Assembly (NCBI GenBank): GCA_013376995.1
Contig: JACAAZ010000003.1
Location: 176,583 to 240,582, forward strand
DNA length: 64,000 nucleotides
Reading direction: 5' to 3'
From: Bacteroidota bacterium
GTDB taxonomy: Bacteria; Bacteroidota; Bacteroidia; Bacteroidales; UBA4417
A model generated the notes under the pieces. The model was given only the letters and a program-made list of their open reading frames with translations. It did not search any database and had not been told where the DNA came from. Of the stretch, positions 26,379 through 34,964 are shown piece after piece. Both the position numbers and the translations under genes were made by a program. Positions within the stretch are counted from its first letter, which is position 1. Each line of letters opens with the position of its first letter.

Positions 26379-28718
26379 CTAGAATTTGAAATTATAGGTT
26401 AGCGAAGGAATGAACCGGAAAAGAGAATATTGAACTGCCTGCATCTTAGAAGGATCATTAGGATCCTGCTGGAAATTAATTGCATAGGCATTCTCACGGG
26501 CATATGCATTGTAAACCGAGAAATTCCAGTTGGATTCATATTTTGCGGTTTTCTTATTTTCCCAGGTCAGACCAAGATCCAGCCTGTGGTAATTAGGCAT
26601 CCGGTAGCCATTCCTGTTTGTATAATATGCAACTACATTTCCATCAACAACATACCTTCCATTTGGAAAAGTAACAGCATTGCCGTTATAAAAGACCCAG
26701 GTTCCTGAGACGGTTAGTTTCTTGTTCAGCTTGTATATGGCAACAATGGAGATTTCATTTGGCCTGTCCTGTTTAGCAAGATAAGTGTTCCCATTATTAA
26801 TGTCAGCAAAATGCCTTTCCGATCTTGCAAGGGTATACCCTATCCATCCTGTCAGCCTTCCAGTCTTTTTGCGAATCAATAGCTCAAGTCCATAGCTTCT
26901 TCCATTTCCAAATACCAGCTGAGTCTCAACCCGTTTATTCAGGACAAGGTTTGCACCATTTTTATAATCGATCTGATCCTTCATGAACTTGTAATACACT
27001 TCAACTGAGGTCTCAAACATATTATCCCTGAAATTCCGGAAATACCCGACTGAAAACTGGTCAGCAATTTCTGGTCGTATGTTAACACTGCTGGGCACCC
27101 ACAAATCCATAGGGGTTGAGGATGTTGAGTTTGAAAGCAGGTGCAGATACTGCCTGGTCCGAGTATAGGAAGCCTTCACTGAACTCGAATCATTGATAAC
27201 ATAGTTGAGCATGATGCGAGGTTCGAAACCGGCATAGGTGCTGTATATCTTTCCCCTGGCATATACTGTTGAGTCTGTAGCATCTGCTACTGCATCATAT
27301 TTGAATACAGTGGCAGGTCCAATAGAACTGAACATGGATAATCTCAAACCATAAGTAGCCTTGAAATGCTTTGAAAATGACTGATCATTGGATATATAGG
27401 CAGCACTTTCAATAGCATACTTTTTGTCAAGGGTCTGGATATGAAAAAGGCTGTCAGCATCAACTTTGCCTGGCACAAACTGGTGATAGATGCAATTGAC
27501 ACCAAACTTTATATTATTGTTGGAATTAAGGTAATAATTCACATCTTCCTTTAGATTCAGATCCCGGATATCCGACAAAACCCTGAAATTCCTAACCCCG
27601 GCGGTTATACGGGTGTTGTAACCGTATTTACTGTAGATGACTGAAGTATTGGAGAATATACGGTTAGTGATGATGTGGTTCCATCGCGCTGTTACAGTAG
27701 TGTTTCCCCAATCAATCCCAAAAGCTTTGTTGAATCCCAAAACATCCTTTCCAAGGTAAAATGAGAGATAAACCCTGTCTTTCTCACCAAACCTGTAATT
27801 TCCCTTCATATTGATATCATAGAAGTACAAGGTGTTGCGGTTCAGCGTACTGTCCTTGGATAATTTAAGAAAAAGATCAGCATAGGTCCTGCGTGCCGAT
27901 ACCATGAACGACCCTCTATTTTTTATAATTGGCCCTTCAACTGACAAACGTGAAGCTATCAGGCCTATTCCACCGGAAACATGGTATTCCTTATCATTTC
28001 CCTCATTCATTTTAACATCAATTACAGAGGAGAGCCTTCCTCCATATTCTGCAGGAAATCCACTGCTGTAAACCGAAACATCTTTAATAGCATCTGAATT
28101 GAATACTGAAAAGAACCCAAGTAAATGAGATGCATTGTAAATGGGTGCTTCATCAAGCAGAATAAGGTTTTGATCAGCACCACCACCCCGGACATAAAAT
28201 CCAGAATTTCCTTCCCCTGCTGACTTTATTCCTGGCAAAAGTTGAATGGTCTTTAAGATATCCTTTTCTCCAAAAAATACTGGTATAGATTGTATTTCCT
28301 TAATATTCAGCTTCTTGATCACTTCATTCGACATAACGTTTTTGTTGTCCCTCTCCCCGGAAACCTCAATCTCCTTCAATAAGGTTGCTTCTCCCGAAAG
28401 CTCCACAGTAAGAACATGATCGACAGTAAGATCGACTGCAATCATTTGCTTTTTATAACCAATGTACTGGAAAACCATCTGGTAGTTCCCAGAAACCATT
28501 GAAAGCGAATAATAGCCATAAGCATTAGTACTAATACCAGCAGAAGGATTTTCCAAAGGATAAACCAGGGCTCCGATTAGGGCTTCTCCTGTTCGTGAAT
28601 CTTTAACAAATCCACTGATCGTAAACAATTTATCCTTTTCATTCCCAGCTGATATCCATTGATGTACAAAACATTGGATAAGAAGAAACAGGCATAGGAA
28701 TTTAAGGTTTATTGGCAT
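26379..28718 (-). CDS. TonB-dependent receptor with carboxypeptidase-regulatory-like N-terminus
   Basis: A protein of about 779 residues from the ATG at 28718, preferred to 28748 because it directly precedes the hydrophobic signal (MPINLKFLCLFLLIQCF). A regulatory-like domain (FTISGFVKDSRTGEALIGAL) precedes a plug with FFGEKDILKTIQLLPGIKS, GFYVRGGGADQNLILLDEA and FPAEYGGRLSSVIDVKM, then a barrel ending in the C-terminal aromatic NFKF. It is the outer-membrane partner of the DUF4249 lipoprotein downstream. The substrate cannot be told; the small class resembles peptide or siderophore-type receptors rather than SusC. Confidence 0.9.
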   Translation of the reverse strand: MPINLKFLCLFLLIQCFVHQWISAGNEKDKLFTISGFVKDSRTGEALIGALVYPLENPSAGISTNAYGYYSLSMVSGNYQMVFQYIGYKKQMIAVDLTVDHVLTVELSGEATLLKEIEVSGERDNKNVMSNEVIKKLNIKEIQSIPVFFGEKDILKTIQLLPGIKSAGEGNSGFYVRGGGADQNLILLDEAPIYNASHLLGFFSVFNSDAIKDVSVYSSGFPAEYGGRLSSVIDVKMNEGNDKEYHVSGGIGLIASRLSVEGPIIKNRGSFMVSARRTYADLFLKLSKDSTLNRNTLYFYDINMKGNYRFGEKDRVYLSFYLGKDVLGFNKAFGIDWGNTTVTARWNHIITNRIFSNTSVIYSKYGYNTRITAGVRNFRVLSDIRDLNLKEDVNYYLNSNNNIKFGVNCIYHQFVPGKVDADSLFHIQTLDKKYAIESAAYISNDQSFSKHFKATYGLRLSMFSSIGPATVFKYDAVADATDSTVYARGKIYSTYAGFEPRIMLNYVINDSSSVKASYTRTRQYLHLLSNSTSSTPMDLWVPSSVNIRPEIADQFSVGYFRNFRDNMFETSVEVYYKFMKDQIDYKNGANLVLNKRVETQLVFGNGRSYGLELLIRKKTGRLTGWIGYTLARSERHFADINNGNTYLAKQDRPNEISIVAIYKLNKKLTVSGTWVFYNGNAVTFPNGRYVVDGNVVAYYTNRNGYRMPNYHRLDLGLTWENKKTAKYESNWNFSVYNAYARENAYAINFQQDPNDPSKMQAVQYSLFRFIPSLTYNFKF

Positions 28719-28953
28719 CTGCAAAACAATTAAGTGAAACTTATACACTCATATATAATTAAAACAAGCAAAACCTATTAATAGTATTTTGGACTCTGTT
28801 AATAAATACTAAACAAGAAGCTATTCAGTAAGCTTGAACACCTATTACCTTTGGTTCTACCGGTAAATTAATGGACAGGATTTAAATATTCTGGAGGAAT
28901 TCTTGTAAATTTATTCCGAAATTAATCCTGATCGTCTCAATCAACTTCAACAT

Positions 28954-30279
28954 ATGAAAAACTACATTTTACTCATAAGCCTGCTTGTAACTTCTTTCCT
29001 CTCAGGCTTCTCGCAAAAATCACCAACGGTTTTAACTTTCACGGGCCGAAATAACGAAGCATATGCAAAACTTGACAGCATCCGCGTTCTTAACAGGACT
29101 GCCGGTGGTGATACTATCTTTTATTACCCTGACACTTCCTTTTTTGTGAATTTTAACGTTGGGCTAGGTGAAAACGAGGCTGCAGGTATTGGTTTTGAGT
29201 TATTTCCAAATTATCCCAATCCAGTATTGGATCTGACAACCATTACTATGTATGTTCCATCCAGAGATAAGGTTACTTTCTCCGTCACTGATATGCTTGG
29301 CAGAAAACTATTCAGTACATCAAAAATATTGGATGAAGGCTACCAGTCTTTCCAATTTACACCATCCGAAGGCTCCCTGCTCTTTTTCTCTGCAATTTAC
29401 AAGGGCGTTCCTCAAACCATCAAGATTATTCATGCGGCATCTAACTCTCCTTCAAATTGTTCGCTGGAATATATTGGTTCCTATGTGTCAGGCCCTGAAC
29501 TTAAATCTTCGGAAAAAACTTCATCCTGGAGCTATACTGCTGGAAACCACCTTATGTATATTGGATATTCAGCTGGAAAAGAATCAGGGATGATGGATAT
29601 TCCTTACCAAAGCAGCCTGGTTACTTTGCAGTTTGCAACAAATATACCCTGTCCGGGAACTCCTACTGTTAGCTATTACAACCAAACTTACAATACAATC
29701 CAGATATTTGGTCAGTGCTGGCTTAAAGAAAATGTGAATGCTGGTGTACTTCAATACAGCTCTGTCCCAATGCAAAATGACGGTATAATCCAGAAATACT
29801 GCCAGTATGATAATCTTGACAGTTGCACTCGTTATGGTGGTCTTTACAAATGGGATGAGATGATGCAATATTCTACAGCCGAAGGTGCGCAGGGAATCTG
29901 TCCAAATTTCTGGCATATCCCAACTGATGATGATTGGAAAATACTGGAAGGCGCAACCGATAGCCAATATCGTATTGCAGATAACTTATGGGAAATGACC
30001 GGTTATAAGGGTTACGATGTTGGAACTAACCTTAAAGCTACAGATACATGGATTGACTGGCTTAACGGTCTAGATGCATTCGGCTTCAGGGCATTACCTG
30101 GCGGATATAACTTCCTTGGAACATTTGGCACTCCCGGTGCTGAAGGAAACTGGTGGTCCTCAACCACTTCGGATACTGATAACAGTTATACCAGGAGGCT
30201 TTCCTATACCAGTGAGCAATGTGACCGTGAAGCTTTCAATAAAGCATTCGCTTTCAGTGTAAGATGTATTAAAAACTAA
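28954..30279 (+). CDS. Secreted FISUMP-domain protein with internal T9SS-CTD-like domain
   Basis: A 441-residue protein with signal peptide (MKNYILLISLLVTSFLSGFSQ). Residues about 85-155 resemble a T9SS type-A sorting domain (FELFPNYPNP, VTDMLGRKL), but it is internal rather than C-terminal. The end (about 240-441) is a FISUMP (Fibrobacter succinogenes major paralogous) domain: GQCWLKENVN, CPNFWHIPTDDDW, FGFRALPGGY, GNWWSSTTSD and the final FSVRCIKN. Such domains are surface-linked and of unknown function, related to the C-type-lectin-like fold. It is a single gene flanked by a divergent receptor and a convergent protease. Confidence 0.85.
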   Translation: MKNYILLISLLVTSFLSGFSQKSPTVLTFTGRNNEAYAKLDSIRVLNRTAGGDTIFYYPDTSFFVNFNVGLGENEAAGIGFELFPNYPNPVLDLTTITMYVPSRDKVTFSVTDMLGRKLFSTSKILDEGYQSFQFTPSEGSLLFFSAIYKGVPQTIKIIHAASNSPSNCSLEYIGSYVSGPELKSSEKTSSWSYTAGNHLMYIGYSAGKESGMMDIPYQSSLVTLQFATNIPCPGTPTVSYYNQTYNTIQIFGQCWLKENVNAGVLQYSSVPMQNDGIIQKYCQYDNLDSCTRYGGLYKWDEMMQYSTAEGAQGICPNFWHIPTDDDWKILEGATDSQYRIADNLWEMTGYKGYDVGTNLKATDTWIDWLNGLDAFGFRALPGGYNFLGTFGTPGAEGNWWSSTTSDTDNSYTRRLSYTSEQCDREAFNKAFAFSVRCIKN

Positions 30280-30306
30280 CATTCAGCCCTAATTACTGTC
30301 TGATAG

Positions 30307-32565
30307 TTAAGGCATTCCGGGTGAAATCTTACCAACCTGGTTTGCAGCATTTTCATCAATCAGGATCATATCTTCCAGGTCAACAAGTCCATCACCATTA
30401 AGATCTGTGCATACATATCCTGAGGTGAACACACTTGATTGTGACTCCAACAGCTGCATGTCATCCGGACTTATTAAACCATCCTGATCAACATCGCCAG
30501 TATAAAGGCAATACTTACCATTAATATTTTTGACGTTGTTTCCAAATGATGCGCTGGCATTTGCAGAGAAATCATAATCTACCCCATATCCACCAAAAAA
30601 TACTTGCTCAGCTGACCAAATTTCGATTGAATTCCGATGCATGATCCTGATATAATAGTAATCATCCAGGCAATCGGGATACAAAATATTACAAGTGCCA
30701 TCCCGAAATAGCGGAACTGCATCTATGCTCCATAATTCTGTAAATGGGGAAGCAGCCTCATGCACGCTCACTCGAATTATATCAGCAATTTCTCCCTGAA
30801 AATGTCCGTTTTCACTGCCCCTGACAAACCGCATCCTTCCATCGGATTCGCAGCATAATCCCTCAAGGTAAAGCTTCAGGTGCATTGTTGAATAATCTGA
30901 AGCGCTGGAACAATCAATAGTATAATCTTCAATTTCCCCTAAACCTGACAGGTTGCCACAAGCTACAGGAGAGCAATCATTTGATACCACCACTCTCAAG
31001 CATGTTTCGCCTTCATTGGCTTCATCAGGCGGAGAAAAGGTCGAAGTGAATGTATGAGCGTCCATCGGAAGAAGGCTTAATGATTCACCCTGATCATCAA
31101 AATCAAAATTATGATTCCAGTCAATCCAGGCCATGCAATAAATTGAGGAGGACAATGATTGAACCGTTTTAACAACAAGTGTATACAACTGACTTTTAAC
31201 AAGGTATGCATAAATACCTGAATAATTGCTATAACCTTGAGGACCACAGGATACTGACTTGTTGTTGAGGTTATTAAGTTCAACTCCTGAAATGAAAGGC
31301 TCACAACTTCCCTGAGCCTGGCAATAGGTTAGAGGAATTACATTTATATATGAATTCTTGGTTTCAGTATCGTATCCATTTGAATTTGAAGTTCGAAGTG
31401 CTACCGAAAAAGTTCCGGTCTCTGGATAGCTAACTACCGGATTTTGCTGGTTTGAAAATGAAGGTGAACCTCCGGGAAACGACCATGACCAGGAAGAAGG
31501 ATTAAATACAGACTGATCAATAAAGCCGACACTTTGTCCTGCCATGAGGCTGCTACTATTAGCCATAAATTGTGCTTGCGGCGGGGAACTAAGCGAAACC
31601 AGCCTGACAACTGTAACTCCCCACTGTGCCATCCCGGCATAGCTGCTTCCCCAGGTCATGGAATGAATATCATTATCCCAGGTATCATGAAGATAAACTG
31701 TATTTCCAGCCACATCATATCCAAATCCTAACATTGTGTGCCCCGATAATTGCAAAAGAACCGGTCTTCCATTGTCAATCTCCTCCTTGAAATTATCGAA
31801 TGAAAAACCCAGGCTATTTCCATACATACCTGTAATAAGCTGGGTATAATTCTCCAGGACCTCATATCCCCTGGACTCATAGAAGAGACGGAGTCCATGA
31901 CAACCATCTCTTCTGCCCGGCTCATTGCCTGTATAATCGTTCAGAGGAGACCCATCGGCAAGGAAAAAGAACCGGGTGGAGCCATCAGCATTACCAATTA
32001 CTGATTGATTGGTGCCCATATAATCAGCTGTGCAATCTCCAATAATATGCTGAGGCCAGTTATTTATGAGAAAAGGATCAGGCCCATAGTTTTTATAGAC
32101 TATCCAATAGTCATCCACGTGCCCTCGTTCAGTCCGCTGGTCAAGATTTTGCATGGTGGCGCTAAGGGGACATTGATTCCGTGTTTCGCCGTTAATTGTA
32201 ATCATTCCCCAGCAGGTATTATCCATGGGAGCATTTCCACCATTTGAAGGACCTGAATAAATATCCGGGAACCCTGTATTGTCATAGTGTCCGGCAGCCA
32301 TGGCAGCTGCAGTCGGAGAACAACCAAATGACCAGGAATAAGCCGGTACATTTTGGATAAGAATTGCAGTCGCTGGTGGAATCGCAGACGGTGCTTTATA
32401 GTCTTTTGGGGCTTCACCCGGCACTAACATACAGCCAATATCCCTTCCTGAGGGATCTTTAATCCATCTTTCAAGGTACTTTTCATCAGGTGTTTTAATT
32501 GTTTGGGCCAATACGCAGCAATTAACTGTCAGCCCCATCATAATGAGGATAGTGTTTGATTTCAT
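30307..32565 (-). CDS. Secreted C39-like cysteine protease with PKD, GEVED and dockerin-like modules
   Basis: A 752-residue protein with an N-terminal signal. Residues about 65-315 resemble peptidase C39-like domains: catalytic Cys82 in FGCSPTAAAM, His276 in SGHTMLGFGYD and an Asp in YLHDTWDND. Next come a PKD domain (about 325-415; NPSSWSWSFPGG), a GEVED domain (about 435-555; IDWNHNFDFDDQGE, LGEIEDYTID), an unidentified beta-rich part, and two calcium-loop repeats (DVDQDGLISPDDM and DLNGDGLVDLEDM, about 695-740) like a type I dockerin. No C-terminal T9SS domain is seen. Probably secreted or surface-attached; substrate unknown. Confidence 0.82.
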   Translation of the reverse strand: MKSNTILIMMGLTVNCCVLAQTIKTPDEKYLERWIKDPSGRDIGCMLVPGEAPKDYKAPSAIPPATAILIQNVPAYSWSFGCSPTAAAMAAGHYDNTGFPDIYSGPSNGGNAPMDNTCWGMITINGETRNQCPLSATMQNLDQRTERGHVDDYWIVYKNYGPDPFLINNWPQHIIGDCTADYMGTNQSVIGNADGSTRFFFLADGSPLNDYTGNEPGRRDGCHGLRLFYESRGYEVLENYTQLITGMYGNSLGFSFDNFKEEIDNGRPVLLQLSGHTMLGFGYDVAGNTVYLHDTWDNDIHSMTWGSSYAGMAQWGVTVVRLVSLSSPPQAQFMANSSSLMAGQSVGFIDQSVFNPSSWSWSFPGGSPSFSNQQNPVVSYPETGTFSVALRTSNSNGYDTETKNSYINVIPLTYCQAQGSCEPFISGVELNNLNNKSVSCGPQGYSNYSGIYAYLVKSQLYTLVVKTVQSLSSSIYCMAWIDWNHNFDFDDQGESLSLLPMDAHTFTSTFSPPDEANEGETCLRVVVSNDCSPVACGNLSGLGEIEDYTIDCSSASDYSTMHLKLYLEGLCCESDGRMRFVRGSENGHFQGEIADIIRVSVHEAASPFTELWSIDAVPLFRDGTCNILYPDCLDDYYYIRIMHRNSIEIWSAEQVFFGGYGVDYDFSANASASFGNNVKNINGKYCLYTGDVDQDGLISPDDMQLLESQSSVFTSGYVCTDLNGDGLVDLEDMILIDENAANQVGKISPGMP

Positions 32566-33044
32566 GATAAATTAAGGTTTGATAGTTAAATGGTTAATAG
32601 TTAAATGGTTAATAGTTAATAGTTTTTAGTTGATAGTTTTTGGTTAATGAAGTTCGGCGTTTGTCCTCCAACTGGCGGATGGGCGTTTGAAAGAATAGCT
32701 TTTCCATCAGCCTGAGACAAAGAAGGAATTAGCTAATCGCGAAATAATTCTCAGCCTTTACTCAAATTCCGGGGGACTTTGAAAGAGGCTCAAATTGGGA
32801 AAGTCAAATAATTATTTATTCTTAATGACATCAAACAGAAGCAGTAAAATGTGCAACTAAAAAAAAATAAATAACAATGTATAACATTAATAACTAATAA
32901 CTTATAACTTATAGCCAATAATCTGATGTTGAACATATTCTCAATAATAAAGGTAAGCATGAATCAGAAAGATAACAACAGATAGTCCTGGCCACCCAGT
33001 ATTATTTATTAACAATTAAGCTGAGGACTCTCAACTTAAGCTTT
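32566..33044. repeat. Intergenic repeat-rich region with 15-bp tandem repeat and imperfect palindrome
   Basis: No gene is seen in these 479 bp. A perfect 15-bp tandem duplication lies at 32582-32596 and 32597-32611 (unit ATAGTTAAATGGTTA), with degenerate GTTAATAG copies after it. At 32664-32679 is an imperfect palindrome, TCCTCCAACTGGCGGA, flanked by direct repeats GGCGTTTG (32656-32663 and 32682-32689). The rest is AT-rich without visible signals. Confidence 0.7.
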
Positions 33045-33530
33045 CTAAAGATTTAAGTTCTGAATTTCAGAAGTATAGTCAAATTGAAGGTCTTCATGCA
33101 GGTATCCGATAGCTTTCCTGGTTTTTATCAGTTGTCGCTCATACAGATTGATCAATGAGGTTCCAGGATGTTTCATAAATCCTTTTTCTTTAAGGCATCT
33201 GCAGAAGTAGATTAGCAATTCAACTTCCGTTTGCCTGATTCCGGAAAATTTAATATGCTTGTTGGTTAGCCGTAATACTTTCCTGATTCCTTTAAGCGAA
33301 TAATAGTTATTACTTCTGTTCAGACTATCCAGTTGCTCATCTATCCCTGCCTGGATACTGCTGACATAATCACTTTCATTAGCCGCAAAAAACAAAAGGT
33401 ACGAAAGCAACTCCTTATTCTCCTTTTTATACCTGGCCATCCTAAGGCATAAGTCTCTTACCTCCTTACCTGTCAGAGCTGTAAGAGAAGTTTTGATTTC
33501 AGACAATGAGGCAATTTCTTTCATATTCAT
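33045..33530 (-). CDS. Conserved-looking hypothetical helical protein
   Basis: About 161 residues from the ATG at 33530 (a second ATG lies at 33524). The longer frame reaching to 33704 is rejected because it would run through the divergent gene. The protein is basic and mostly helical, without signal or membrane segment: KEVRDLCLRMARYKKENKE, then YSLKGIRKVLRLTNKHIKFSG and a Lys/Arg-rich C-terminal half. I do not recognise the family. It is divergent from the lipoprotein at 33555 with only 24 bp between start codons, so the two probably share control. Confidence 0.6.
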   Translation of the reverse strand: MNMKEIASLSEIKTSLTALTGKEVRDLCLRMARYKKENKELLSYLLFFAANESDYVSSIQAGIDEQLDSLNRSNNYYSLKGIRKVLRLTNKHIKFSGIRQTEVELLIYFCRCLKEKGFMKHPGTSLINLYERQLIKTRKAIGYLHEDLQFDYTSEIQNLNL

Positions 33531-33538
33531 TATATTTG
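33531..33538 (+). promoter_or_regulatory. Candidate -7 box for the 33555 lipoprotein gene
   Basis: TATATTTG is a perfect TAnnTTTG match, 16 bp before the ATG at 33555. It directly abuts the start codon of the divergent gene, so RNA polymerase binding here would cover that gene's start. Confidence 0.45.
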
Positions 33539-33554
33539 CATAAATAGATCTGCT

Positions 33555-34685
33555 ATGAAAATTTACATTTATATTATTCGTTATTCCATTGCAATTGCGC
33601 TTCTTTATTCCTGCAACCAGGCTTCGAGCACTAAGGAAAGCAAAGATACCGATCCAACGGGTAAAATGATGCGCTTCCGGAAATACAGTTATATCGACCA
33701 GCAAGGCACCGGGATTGAGGCTTTCAGTTTTTTAATGCCTTCAGAATGGAAATTTGATGGAGGAATGAACTGGATACTCGATAACCCGGCAATGCCTTCC
33801 GTTACATCATTCAGGGTCTTTAATCCTAAGGGAAAGGAAGAATTTGAAGTTTTCCCAAACCATTGTTACTTCTGGACAAACAACCCCCAATTATTGGGAA
33901 TGTTCCCCGTTGGAAGTAAGTACTTTGGAAGTTCGGTCCTTCAGCCAATTTCGGCAAGGGATGCTTTAAAACAGGTTATTTTATCCGAAGAACGATCTCA
34001 GGTACAAGGCCTTTCGATAACAAAAGATGAAGACCTTCCTGAACTTGCCACTGCAGTAGGTGCGGGTAAACAGAGTATAGGAGGGCCAAAACCCACAGGG
34101 GCTAAACTCAGGATCATTTACCAGAAAAATGGCATTCCGATGGAGGAAGAGTTTTATGGAGTTACTGAGTGTATTACATTTCCTGTTCAATCCATGTTTG
34201 GCACTTACTATAACACTATCTGGTATATCGATTATATCTTCTCATTCAAGGCTGAAAGAGGTAACCTTGAGAGAAATTCCAAGATCTTCCAAACGATAAC
34301 CGCATCATTTAAACTAAATCCAAAATGGTATGCCAAGTATAGTCATGTCATCGAATACATGGCACAGCAACAAATCAGGCAAATCCACTCAGTTGGGGAA
34401 TTTAGCCGGATGCTTAGCCAGATGAGCGACCAGATGAGCAATGAACAGTTACAGCAATTTGAATCCCGGGGAGAGGTTTACGACAAGGTTTCTGAAAAAT
34501 TCTCTGATAACATGCTTGGAATTGACCGATACTTTGATCCGCATGAAAGCAGGCAGGTTGAACTTCCTAGCGGCTATAACCATGCCTGGAGTAACAATAA
34601 CGGAGAATATATCATGACCGACAATCCAAACTTCAATCCCAACGAAAATTCAAACCTTCATTGGGAGCCCATGGAAAAGAAATAA
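33555..34685 (+). CDS. Lipoprotein of unknown function
   Basis: A 376-residue protein with a lipoprotein signal (LLYSC, Cys about 20). Residues about 45-250 look like a mixed alpha/beta domain with Trp- and Phe-rich motifs (FLMPSEWKFDGGMNWIL, FPNHCYFWTNNPQL), and the segment about 270-330 is helical with a Gln/Met-rich stretch (MLSQMSDQMSNEQLQQFE). The C-terminal tail is Asn-rich (NPNFNPNENSN). I do not recognise it. Divergent from the helical hypothetical gene; no operon partner downstream. Confidence 0.75.
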   Translation: MKIYIYIIRYSIAIALLYSCNQASSTKESKDTDPTGKMMRFRKYSYIDQQGTGIEAFSFLMPSEWKFDGGMNWILDNPAMPSVTSFRVFNPKGKEEFEVFPNHCYFWTNNPQLLGMFPVGSKYFGSSVLQPISARDALKQVILSEERSQVQGLSITKDEDLPELATAVGAGKQSIGGPKPTGAKLRIIYQKNGIPMEEEFYGVTECITFPVQSMFGTYYNTIWYIDYIFSFKAERGNLERNSKIFQTITASFKLNPKWYAKYSHVIEYMAQQQIRQIHSVGEFSRMLSQMSDQMSNEQLQQFESRGEVYDKVSEKFSDNMLGIDRYFDPHESRQVELPSGYNHAWSNNNGEYIMTDNPNFNPNENSNLHWEPMEKK

Positions 34686-34888
34686 TCCTGGCTGGCAGAA
34701 GATGGAGTTTTTATTCAAAATCAGGATTGGATCCTCAAAATGGAACCGCCGTACTCGAAGAAAACCACCTCAGTTGATCCAATAGAAAATTTGAACTAAT
34801 CTGTCTCAGGTGCATAAATTTTGATATTTACTGTTTGAAATTATCTTTTTGAAATTCCCCATTTTATATCCAAAACCAGATCTCTCCT

Positions 34889-34896
34889 TATATTTG
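34889..34896 (+). promoter_or_regulatory. Candidate -7 box for recQ
   Basis: TATATTTG lies 68 bp before the recQ ATG at 34965. No -33 partner at normal distance; support is modest. The rest of the gap 34686-34964 shows nothing else. Confidence 0.3.
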
Positions 34897-34964
34897 TTCA
34901 TTCTAATTTGCATTTCATATTTTCTGATCCATCTATTTAAGTAGGTTTGTAATATCCGATTATT

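Noticed and set aside
33531..33704. N-terminal extension of the minus-strand gene at 33045 to an ATG at 33704
   Set aside because: It would overlap the start and promoter of the lipoprotein gene at 33555, and the extension lacks coding character; ATGs at 33530 and 33524 fit better.
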